Below, in pieces: positions 51,701 through 62,198 of a DNA stretch of 64,000 nt. The position numbers and the translations under genes are program-made. Each line of letters begins with the position of its first letter. Position 1 is the stretch's first letter. A model generated the notes under the pieces. The model searched no databases and was not told the DNA's origin. It saw nothing but the letters and a program-made list of their open reading frames with translations. The stretch covers positions 1,558,501-1,622,500 of the forward strand of contig NC_066589.1 of assembly GCF_905475345.1 (NCBI RefSeq), written 5' to 3'. The DNA is from Vespula vulgaris. Taxonomy: Eukaryota; Arthropoda; Insecta; Hymenoptera; Vespidae.

Positions 51701-54700
51701 AAATTTTTTTAACTTACTCTGTGATTAGCAGCTATTTGTGCTTTGAGATCGCTCAAATTATCAGCAAGATTTCTGGTGCCTGAGCTTCCTGGAATCTTAC
51801 CAGGTTCCATCAAAGCCTCTGTTAATTCCTTCTCCCGAAAAACACCTTTGTGAACGAGCAGAAAGCTCTTAAACGCTGCACCTTCCTATCGAGATAAATC
51901 AAATAATCGTGATACAATTCTTATTTTATCTGTTATAAATAATATTTTGATTTTACTTGAAGCAACGTGGTCGAATGTGGTGGCATCGAACCAGGCGTTA
52001 TTCCACCTATGTCAGCATGATGACCACGACTGGCCACAAAGAATACCGGTTGTTCCACATCCCTATGAATTTTATTTAATCACGAGTCGTATGAAATTAA
52101 ATTCTTTGTGAATTGTTTTATCGCAAATTTAAACGATGATAATCAGAAACTTACCTATAAAATACAGGTGTAATTACAGTGAGATCTGGAAGATGTGAGC
52201 CACCAGCCGAAGGATGATTAGAAAGTATCACATCTCCTCGTGTAAATTTGCCTTTAAAAACTTTCATTTGATATTGAACTGTTTCTTGCATAGCACCCAA
52301 GTGGACTGGTATATGTGGAGCGTTCGAAACAAGACCACCATCTGGACCAAACACAGCGCAAGAAAAATCTAATCTTTCTTTGATGTTCGTCGAGATAGAT
52401 GTTCTTTGTAAGATTCTAAACAATGTATATATATAAAAAAACAATTTGATAAATCGACCTTATCGTAAACGGCATTGGATTAATTTTAATAAATTTACCT
52501 TCCCATTTGTTCGGCGATACTCATGAAACGATGAGAAAAAATACTGAGTTGAATGGTGTCCAAATCGGTTGTAACTTTTGGACGAATTCCTTTGCCAATT
52601 ATAACTTTGATATCTCCTTTCGAAGTAATAGACGCTGTACAATCTGGTTCTATTAACAGAGTACTTAAACTGTCCATAATTATCGCAGGACCTTCTATAA
52701 TGTGTCCTGGTAAAAGTGAGCTCAATTGAAAAACTTTGGTGTCTTGATATCCTCCTTCGAAGTATACCATAGTCGACTGAAACATACGATATTTTTCAAT
52801 AATATTGAAAATTCAATTGTACATAAAAATAAAGATGAGCGCTTTACTCATCTTTTTTAAAATATTAATAATCCATAAAATTAGTAAACTAACTTTCAAA
52901 GCAACAGTTGTTGTTTTCATTGATTGAACAAATTTTGTTAAACTTTTCATAAATTAATTTATTTATAAAATAAAGCTAAATTACTATAATTAATTCGACG
53001 GTTTCATAATTGATTAAAAAATTAGAAACGAATAGTTTACTCACCCTTTTAAACATTATCATTATTATTACTTTATGAATTATTGAAGATAGGACTTACT
53101 TTTTCTGGTTTCGCAGATTTAGAGAACGAAGGTAGAGTTTTATCCTCGGTTATCATCGTCTTTCCGGTTCCACGAATTCTGATATCATTTACCAAAATCT
53201 TTCGATTAGGCATAGTGAATCCAAATTCTGTTTGATATCTACGATAAAATTAACGTTGTATTGATTCAACAAAAGTGTATAATCGATTGCAAAGTTATAA
53301 TGTAAATCTAAGAACCTTTCTAAGAAAGTTGCAAGAAAATCGCCGTGTTTTGGTGATTCCGAAGAATTTTCAGAATCAAGTTTTGGTGAACACATTAGAG
53401 CACAGTCAGTACCTTCATAACGTAAATGTAAAAATGATTCTACGTGTATCTGAAGATAATCAAAACCTTGTTGAGCCAACTTCTTTCTTGCTCTTGCTGC
53501 GAGAATATCTAAACGTTCATCCAATCTTTGAAAAGAACCTAAATCAATAATTTAATATTTAATAAATTTATTATAAAAATCTAATAGCTTGAAATCTTGA
53601 GGTTTAAACAATTACTTTTTTCATATATCTCAGCACTAGGTTCCTGTGCTTCTTCTACAACATCAGCCAATGCCATACCATATGCTGACAAAATTCCAGC
53701 ATATTTGTGAACAAAAACGGTGTTCATACCGAGTGAACGAGCTATAGCGCACGCATGTTGACCACCAGCACCACCAAAGCACGCTAAAACGTGACGTGAA
53801 GTATCGTAACCCTTAGCCTAATCGAGAAAAACGAATATTAAATTCTTTTTTCACGATCGTGCGAATAGGACGTTAAAAAATAATAATACCTGTGTTAGAG
53901 CACGAATTGGTCGACACATAGTTTCATTAGCAACCTTTATGAATCCCATCGCAACTTCTTCAATCGTCATTTTATCAGATTCAGATCTCAAGCCTTCGTG
54001 TATCAGAAACTCATTGATCTGTAATAACATCGAAATATTAATTTTTAAATTATTTCGATCGTAAAATTTTGTTCGAATAGTTTTATGAGTGAACCTCGTT
54101 TGTAAGTTTTTCAAAAGCTTCCATCGTCCGAGGTTTGTCCAAGGGTTCGTTCTCGTTAGGACCAAAAATCTGTGGGAAATATTCAGGAAGTAACCGACCC
54201 AAAGCTAAATTTGCATCAGTTACTGCCAACGGACCGTTCTTCTTATAACAAGCAGGTCCTGGATGGGCTCCAGCACTTTCAGGTCCTACTTCAAAAAGAC
54301 CCGATCTGAAGAAAAGCATCGATCCACCTCCAGCCGCAACAGTATTTACGTCCAACTTCAAGCCAATTTAATATTTTAATTCAGTTGATTATTCGTCATG
54401 ATTATGCATAATTTTTGTTTATAGAAATTGCTATAAAATGGATATATATATATATATATCAATTATTAAAACAAATATTAACAACAAAGAAATTTGGAAA
54501 GATTATATTATTAATAATTTTCTTTTTAATAAACTATATAATAAATTATTTTACTATAACAAATTTATTAATATATTGTAATTCTGCAATCACATTTATT
54601 ATATTTAAAAGTTAAACGAATAGAAATTTTCATCGGATCAAATATGATTTTCCGTTGTGAAATTGTTATAATTGTCTTTTTGTTCTTCTTTATATATATA

Positions 54701-56153
54701 TACCTGAGCAGCTTGTATCGTTACACCAGCTGTGGTACTCTCGTAAACGTGTTCGTAACTTCCACCATAACGACTGACATCGGTCGAAGTTCCTCCCATG
54801 TCAAAGCCGATTACAGGTAAATCAGTTTCTTTACCATAAGTCGTCATGGCATATCCAACGACACCGCCAGCTGGACCGGACAATATAGCTCGTGATCCAT
54901 TAAATCTAAATTCGAATAAATTTTATTAACAAAACTTTGAAATTGTTTTTTATCGTAAGATCAGACTTACGAATTCATAGGAGTTAATCCACCATCGCTT
55001 TGCATAAATAAAACGTTAACACCTTTCAAATTGTCTTTGAATCTCGAGGAAAATCCCTAGAAGAAAATAAAAATTGAAACTTTGGTTTCTTCACAAAGAA
55101 TTTTAATTTTATTAGATGATATTGCTTATACCTGAAGATATTGTTTGATGTGCGGTGTTAAATAAGCATCAGCACAAGTCGTAAATCCTCGTGGAACGAT
55201 CCTAACCATTGGCATCACTTGATGAGAAAGAGATATTTGAGAAAATCCGAGTTCTTTGGCCAATTCCCCAACTCTTATTTCATGTTCGGCATATCTAAAT
55301 TATAATTTGATTGATTATGAAGAAAATAATAATACATTTAACATCACAGGTACACATACAAAGTATCTTTTTTAAATATATAATTCTGACAATTAGCAAA
55401 ACTAACGTGTAACTGTGCGCCAAAACAACAGCGATACTTTCGATTCCTGATTGTTTCAATTCCAACAAGTCTTTTTTTAATTTCTCTTCATTTAATTCTT
55501 GCATTACGAACAAATCTTCTCCTGTCGAACCTTTAACTTTTCTCCAAGAATCTTTAACGAGTTGACATCTTCCTGGCAATGCTGGTATCACTCTACATCT
55601 TACTTCGACTACTCTCTTATACAAAACTTCTGGTGTTACTATTTCCTGCAATGATAATCGTAAATATGAATGTCGCGTAAAAATTTACAAATGAATAAAT
55701 AATTATTCTATAATTAGTCAAACCAACCAAGTCAAAAATGTTTGGCCTCGCCTGATTGCCAATAAAAAGAAGATCCTTGAAACCTTCATTCAACAATAAC
55801 GCCATTTTAGCACCTTTGCGTTCTAATAACGCGTTCGTAGCTACCGTCGTTCCCATTCGAATCCAAGCTATCTTCGAAGTATCCACTTCACCATTCATTT
55901 TCACTCCAGTTTCCTAAAATCTTATTGTTCGTCATTATTTTCGCAACGACATAGATATTATTTTTAAGTTACAATTAATTTCTGCACGCAGAAATATTAT
56001 TTAATGAAGCAAAAAAAGATTATTTGATAATAATTATAATATTTCGGATCAGATATAACAATTTTCTTAGTAAATAATATAAATATAAAAGTATAATGTA
56101 TAACATATTATATATAATATATGATATAAAATATGAATACATAATATAAAAAA

Positions 56154-56190
<37 letters not shown>

Positions 56191-56435
56191 AATAAATAAA
56201 TATTTAAATATACCGATAAAAATAAGCATACAATAAACTTGAGCACCTGTTCGAGTATCCTACGAATTCCTTCACGAGGCGCATCCTCGTAATTAGCAGG
56301 ATCAACAGATAATAATTTCATAACTCTAATTTTCCCGCCAGGACATCTCGCATAGACGTCAGTGAAAGTGCCCCCACGATCAATAGAAAATTCAAAATTT
56401 TCTTTATCCATGTTCACCATTCTACGATTCACCAT
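47983..56435 (-). CDS. OPLAH: 5-oxoprolinase (ATP-hydrolysing), complete 21-exon gene
   Basis: Cytosolic enzyme of the gamma-glutamyl cycle that uses ATP to open 5-oxo-L-proline to L-glutamate. Exons in coding order: 56435-56247, 55913-55728, 55645-55407, 55294-55132, 55056-54971, 54905-54704, 54355-54095, 54018-53890, 53817-53616, 53538-53316, 53238-53100, 52776-52499, 52415-52155, 52062-51957, 51885-51718, 51607-51363, 51270-51159, 51083-50859, 50637-50456, 50317-50158, 48126-47983. They sum to 3,900 nt (1,299 residues plus TAA), close to the animal length of about 1,290. All introns are GT-AG and all phases join. Visible landmarks: IDRGGTFTDV (18-27) and MGTTVATNALLERKG (83-97) in the HyuA N-terminal domain; GFDMGGTSTDV (321-331) and CFGGAGGQHA (498-507) in HyuA; SNHPSAGGSHLPD (831-843) and SRGHHADIGG (864-873) in HyuB; TPGGGGYG near the end. 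Start uncertain among three in-frame ATGs (56435, 56420, 56411); the third gives MDKENFEF, nearest the family N-terminus. Confidence 0.97.
48352..48395. repeat. (TA)n microsatellite in OPLAH intron
   Basis: Pure ta run. Confidence 0.95.
48680..48722. repeat. (GA)n microsatellite in OPLAH intron
   Basis: Pure ga run. Confidence 0.95.
54356..54703 (-). other. OPLAH intron 6 (348 bp)
   Basis: AT-rich intron between exons 6 and 7 with a short (TA)n run near 54440-54460. The acceptor (cttgaag, exon starting TTGGAC) lacks a good pyrimidine tract but is fixed by reading phase and by the conserved LDVNTVAAGGGS block that follows. No other feature seen. Confidence 0.8.
55914..56246 (-). other. OPLAH intron 1 of the coding region (333 bp)
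   Basis: Very AT-rich intron with a (TA)n microsatellite at about 56158-56184. Donor CAG|GTGCTC, acceptor gattttag. Nothing else seen. Confidence 0.85.
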
Positions 56436-57125
56436 TCACCGACTACTTAATCATAAGCTGGAGTTCAGCTCGTCGTTCAATGGCGTAGAGAATAAACCTA
56501 ATTCAAATAATCGAAAGAGATAACGAATGAAATATATTTAGTAAAGTCGTCGATGCTACTAATAAATACTGATATCTGATAAAAAAACGACTCTAATAAA
56601 TTTCCACTTTCCAAGATTTCGCGCCGTTTTAAAATTGAAATATTTCATACGATGTTACTTTTGTTTGCGAACGTTTTTGAATTATCATCGCGATAACGAA
56701 CGATCCGTCATAAACCATTACAATTCTATACTTTCAATTATTTTTAGATCTCTCACATTCCGAACGCACGATCTAAACAAAATAATTTTTCATCAACGTT
56801 GAGAACAAATTGACAAAATAATATATATTTTAACACAAAATGTAAAATGAGTTTCCTTAATGAAGTAACAACGTTCGACGTTCGTTCGGTATTTACAATC
56901 ACGACTGTTCCGAAGGCTAATCAAACAGTTTATTTCATAATGCTCGTGACTCGCATTAGAAGTACAGTCAACTCGAGTATATCTACAGAGATTAAAATAT
57001 CGTGCACATATATATTATTTATCATTTATTATGGTAAATAAAACAAAAAAAAAAAAAGAAATTAATGGCTGATAATTAAAGAAGAAGAAATCATATTTAA
57101 TTTGTCAAAATAATGCGATACTTAC

Positions 57126-57175
57126 GTGAGCTCACGAATTTTACCGATCGAACTTGCCTTCAAAAGAGTAACACT
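57126..57175 (-). promoter_or_regulatory. Likely OPLAH transcription start and untranslated first exon
   Basis: Reading the minus strand, a TCAGT arthropod initiator (57177-57173) precedes about 50 bases that end at a consensus splice donor, CAC|GTAAGTAT, with the exon edge at 57126. Possible acceptors just upstream of the OPLAH start codon (for example ctccag near 56463-56458) would complete a short 5' UTR intron of about 660 bp. The surrounding DNA (57125-57340) is CpG-rich compared with its flanks and contains a TATA-like cgtatatatacg. Position and strand suit OPLAH; there is no transcript evidence in the sequence itself. Confidence 0.45.
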
Positions 57176-58195
57176 GAATGACGCTAACCACGCTGTTAGA
57201 AAGCGTCGATGTAGATATACGTATATATACGTTTGACGGAAAGATCGTCGTCGTTAGTTGGGTCGCTCAAGTTTTCCTGATTGTATTAGAGACAGCCAGT
57301 TACGTAATATCGACGTAGTAGCGACGATGTGAAATAATAACGATAATATTCCGGTATAGTGATGGGACGAAAAGTAATCTCAAATATGAATGAAATCGTT
57401 GTTCCAATCTAAATATACTTAAATATGCGCCTCTAATATAATCTAAATATTATGTAATAAGAAGAATAAAAAAAAATACTTTCTAACGACTTACATTAAA
57501 TTTTCTAATTAATTAATATTTTCGATAATATTAATCTTTCAAATATAATTAAATATCTGAGTATTTTGATAATAATATTTTATAAGTTCGGAAGAAGCGT
57601 AAAGATGTCGTTAGAAAAGTCAATGAGAACCACTGGATTCATACGGAGGCTGCGCACAAGTTTTAGAAACATTTACTAAATCGATAGTACGTAACTGTGG
57701 AATTTTTGAGTTCACCTTATTTTTAATTGAAACTTTTTGATGCAAATTTTTAATAGAAGACAAATAAATGAAAAGTTATTTTACTTTGCCTGAGGCGTTC
57801 GAATTTTTCTAGAATGTGTTCTAATAATTAAAAAAATTTATTTGATGAAATACTTACGAAAATGCTTTTAAAAAATATCAAACTCGTATGTAAATTGAAT
57901 ATGCAATCTTATTTATACCTACGTTATAATCGTTCTTCCTTGTTTTGCGAACTCGTAAATGTTTTGACCAAGTATCGTTGATGCCATCTCATGTGTTACT
58001 AACTGTGCATCGCTCAATTTTTAAAATCATATCGAACATCTCGAATATACTAATTTATTAATTTAACGAGCAATATCTTTTTCATGGTTTACAAAATATA
58101 TCTCGGCATCATTTCATAACAAAATTTTCCTTTTTCTTTTGGCACGTTTGTCTCTCACCCATGTTTTTTGTCCTTTTTTCTTTTTCTTTATATAT

Positions 58196-58250
58196 GTATA
58201 TATATATATATATATATTATATTATATATAAATATATATATATATTTAGT
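58196..58250. repeat. (TA)n microsatellite
   Basis: Imperfect ta run. Confidence 0.9.
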
Positions 58251-58370
58251 TATAAGATTAACCCATTAAGCGCGTTAATTCGTCCATCGAGACAAGACGA
58301 TTAAATACTTGTTTAATCACTAATTCGTAAATTTCTTGACGATTTTCAAATACAAAAATATGTTCACCAT

Positions 58371-58376
58371 TTTAAT
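58371..58376 (-). terminator. Possible Fatp poly(A) signal ATTAAA
   Basis: ATTAAA on the minus strand about 86 bases past the Fatp stop, just beyond a (GA)n tract that would lie in the 3' UTR. A further AATAAA is at 58054-58059. Both are weak evidence in AT-rich DNA. Confidence 0.25.
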
Positions 58377-58377
58377 A

Positions 58378-58378
<1 letters not shown>

Positions 58379-58440
<62 letters not shown>

Positions 58441-58455
58441 AAGAGAGAGAGGGAA
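58379..58455. repeat. (GA)n microsatellite just past the Fatp stop
   Basis: Begins about 10 bases beyond the Fatp stop codon, so on the transcript it would be a CU-rich run at the start of the 3' UTR. Confidence 0.95.
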
Positions 58456-58462
58456 GGAACTC

Positions 58463-61400
58463 CTATATCCGAACTTTTTCTTCAATAATGTTCTTGTATA
58501 AATCATCCGTTAGTTTCACGTACGTGCCCGTCCGATCGAGGAAGTAAATTGGATCTACCAACTATATGAATAAGATTCGATAAATAAAATTTGAAGTTGA
58601 TTATTAAAAAAATAATCGATTCAATTTTTACCTTTGTAATATCGTAACCTTCACGCTGAAGATCCTTCTTCTTCAATTTATAGGTACCTATTAAAACGAC
58701 GTTAACGATATAAGAAAATATCTCGAACAAAGTTTTAGTCAGATTTAGTCATTAAAGTTACCAGTCATGGGTAGTTTCGAGAGAACACGAATGAAAAGTG
58801 GTCGAGCGTAAGTAGGAAGAACCTTCTTCACACCTTCAGCTAATTCCTTTAAATTTAAAGATCCTTCTGGATCATAAATAGCACCCATGCCAGCTTTACC
58901 TTCGTTTCCAGGTACCTGTCAAGAACAATATCTCAGAAGATATTTCAACAAGTGATTGTAGAACCAATAGAAAAGATTAATTCACGTTTGTTGAATAAAC
59001 CTTTAAAAAGCTCTATTTTAAGAAATGTTTAGAAACAATATTATTGCTGGTAAGTTAATTAATATTCAAACGGAAATAATATAAAAATTATATTATATAT
59101 TATATATATTATATCATATATATTACATTATTATAAATTCTACAACCACACGCAGTTAAGTGTTAATAAAGAAAAATAAATGACTCACTTCGACACCATA
59201 AACGACTGTATCCATGAGACCTATGACATTACTAACAACTGCTTCGACTTCAGAAGTGGCCACGTTTTCTCCACGCCACCTAAAAGAGATAATTATTTAA
59301 GAAATTAAAGTAAATTAAAGTAAAAGATGAACATTGGAAATACATACCTGAACGTATCACCGGTTCTATCCTTGAAGTAGAAGTATCCCAATTCATCCAT
59401 AACCAAAATGTCACCTGTTCGAAAAACGCGGTTAAGTCATGGCGTGGATGATTTCTCAATTGGTAGTACAAAATGACCGCTTTTTTTTTTTTTATTTTTG
59501 TCTTATGATTTCAACCGACCGGTATTGAAGACACGATCACCCTTCTTGAAGACGTCACGTATGATCTTCTGCTCCGATGCCTTTTGATCGGCGTAACCAC
59601 TGAAATCGTTCACAGCCTTCCGTGGATTAATTTTTCCAACGAAGATACCGGGCTCTCCTAAATAATTAAAAACATAATTTTTAATCGATTACAAACTTGA
59701 GAACATTATTTTCAAGTTATATAAATAAAATAGAAAAAGAAACAACGTCTGACTGTCACTTAATTATAACGATAATTTAAATCAAATCAAATAAATATTT
59801 AGATCGCAATTTGAAAAATAATAGACTTGTAAATATTCATATCATATTAAATCATTCATATCATAATTAATAATTCATGTAATATTAAATATCATATATC
59901 AAGTATTTCTTAATTAAACAAAAATTATTATTATTATTAACATACCAGGCTTACAAGGTATGCAAAAACCTTCGGGTCCTCTAATAGGTTCTCCGGTTTC
60001 TTCATTGACTCTTAATAAGGTGACTGGATAGAGATTGCCAGCGAACCTTGGCACAAATCCAACTGCACCGACTCTATTGTCGATGTTCACTACGATGTAA
60101 ACACATATAATGTATACAGTATATTTTATTATCCGTCGAATCATTTCGTTAGATTCGTTACAAAAAAAAAAGAAAAGAAAAGAAAAAGAAAAAAGAAAAA
60201 ACAGAAAATAAATTACCGAGATTCGAGTTTCCTTCGGTAGCACCATAAAATTCACCGATTTGTTTAATGCCAAATCTCTCGACGAAGGGCTTCCAAATTT
60301 GTGGCCTTAAACCATTCCCATACATAAGTCTTACTTTGTGAGTTGTATCATACGAACTTGGTGGAACAGTCAAAAGATATCGGCAAATTTCTCCGATGTA
60401 CTGAGCTATCTAAAATGAAAATGATAAATATTGAATCGGTTAGTATTATGTGTACGTATATAATTCAATAAGAAAAAAAATGCAAGTGATATTTGCTAAT
60501 ATCTAAAATATTGAAATTTCCAACATTACTTATTGATCGATAAAATATTAATATTTACATATTAATAAAACTAATAAACCAAAATGTGTTAAAGGAAAAT
60601 TAAACATTTGATATCGATAAAAATAAATAATACTTACGGTACATTCGTAATGAACGCAATCGGACCAAAATTTCGAGGCACTGAAACGTCTACGAAGAAC
60701 AACGGTTATTCCTGTGAGCAATGGTTGTCCAGCTCCTATTATACCTCCAGCAGTATGATAGAGAGGTAAAGAATTATAAATTCGATCATCTGAACGTAGA
60801 GCCAACATAGAGTATACGCCATAAGCCATTAACATATACCTGAAGAAATAAAATTGTTTTTATGATAATATTCATTTTAACGAGGAAACATTTTGTTAAA
60901 CATTTAAGATACCTGAGATTATTGATAACAGCTGCTTTTGGCATTCCAGTCGTACCAGACGTATAAATATATATCAATTTGTCTCGTGGATTACCTAAAT
61001 CAATATCTTCGAGAAGAGGTCCTGGATTTACACTGAGAATTTCTTTATTTAGATCGATTGCTCCCTCTAATATAGATACATCTTCGTGTTCTGACCATTG
61101 AAACAACATCAGTTCTGGTAATTTATCTTTTATATCACGTACCGCTAAAAAAAGAAATTAAAATTAAAATTAAAATTAAACGTAGATTGTACTTATTAAT
61201 ATTGTCCAATTCTCAATATCGTCCATTTTATGATATTTAAAAAATTGCTTTTTTTATTGAATATATTCATTAAAATTACATTTCGAATACTTAATAAAAT
61301 ACGATAGTTAGCATTATTGTCTTTTTAAATGAATCGTTATTATTATTTAAATTTGTCAATATATTTAGTTTTGATGAAGTTTTCTTTATTGCTTCTTTTT

Positions 61401-62198
61401 TTTTTCTTTTTAAATATCTTGTAGAATATAACAAAGTTTTAGGACATTTGTTTGAGTTATAGATTTTCTAATTGATTAAAAAAATAAACTTCTCACCGTC
61501 CTTCAGTTCAGAGCCAAAAATAAGAGTCTTGCAATTCGCCGTTTTAATGCTATGGATTAAAACCTCCTGTCGAAGATTGGTATTGATGAGAGCACCGACG
61601 AAACCGGCTTTGCTCAGACCCAACCAAGTTCCTATGTATTCCGGACGACCTTCCATAGCTAAGGCTACGCTATCTCCCCGTGAAAGTGATCGCATACGAA
61701 AATAACGTCCTATTCTGTTGCTGAATTCTTCGAGCTGTAATATAATGAAACAAAAAAAAAATAAATAAATAAATAAATAAATAAGAAAAAAGAAAAAAAG
61801 AATTTGCTAATTTTTTCAAAAGATTATAATATTCCATCGTGATCTGATTTTATTTTATTCTGATATTTATTCTGATATTATTTCTTTATATATTCTAATT
61901 TTATTATATTTTTATTTTTTTGATATTTCATTTCTAATAATCCGATAATTAAAAAACAAAAAAAAAGTAAAAGGAAAAAAATCGCCAAGACAAATTAAAT
62001 AATAATACTTGCAGAACATTTCAATTTCTAAAGTATTAAATCCGTACCTGTTGATAAGTCCATTCTTTATCCTCGAGAATATATGCTACTTTCTCAGGAT
62101 GACGTTCAGCTAATCTTGAGAATACCCTAGCCACTGTAAATCCTCGAGTTTCCCACCACCATAAAAGTATGTTCACTCGTATGAATCTAATAGCACCT
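58463..62198 (-). CDS. Fatp: Fatty acid transport protein / very-long-chain acyl-CoA synthetase, 5' end incomplete
   Basis: Membrane-associated adenylate-forming enzyme of the SLC27 family that activates long and very long fatty acids to acyl-CoA and so drives their uptake. Exons in coding order: 62198-62048, 61734-61497, 61144-60913, 60839-60638, 60409-60217, 60089-59946, 59657-59520, 59414-59348, 59279-59189, 58915-58762, 58687-58632, 58561-58463. All internal junctions are GT-AG with matching phase, giving 587 residues plus TAG. Motifs (numbered from the first visible residue): the AMP/ATP-binding loop YTSGTTGMPKAA (190-201), GEFYGATEG (326-334), and the FATP signature around DRTGDTFRWRGEN across the 59414-59348 / 59279-59189 junction. 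The C-terminus carries the usual GTYKLKKKDL and the LDRTGTYVKL segment. The first exon shown opens with a strong acceptor (pyrimidine tract, ctacag) in phase 2. The family is usually 620-650 residues, so roughly 40-60 N-terminal residues, normally including a membrane segment, lie upstream. Confidence 0.95.
61145..61496 (-). other. Fatp intron (352 bp)
   Basis: Intron between the second and third visible Fatp exons. Contains a short attaaa repeat (about 61152-61182) and poly-T runs. No gene content. Confidence 0.85.
61735..62047 (-). other. Fatp intron (313 bp)
   Basis: Intron between the first and second visible Fatp exons, with A-rich and (TAAA)n-like simple sequence at about 61750-61790. 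No gene content. Confidence 0.85.

Larger units (their letters stand above)
56436..58462. other. OPLAH-Fatp intergenic region
   Basis: From right to left it holds the likely Fatp 3' UTR with a (GA)n tract, a (TA)n tract, AT-rich DNA, the CpG-rich putative OPLAH promoter and first exon (57126-57340), and the presumed 5' UTR intron. No additional gene seen. Confidence 0.6.

Noticed and set aside
61472..61705. 77-codon plus-strand frame opposite Fatp
   Set aside because: Antisense shadow of the second visible Fatp exon.
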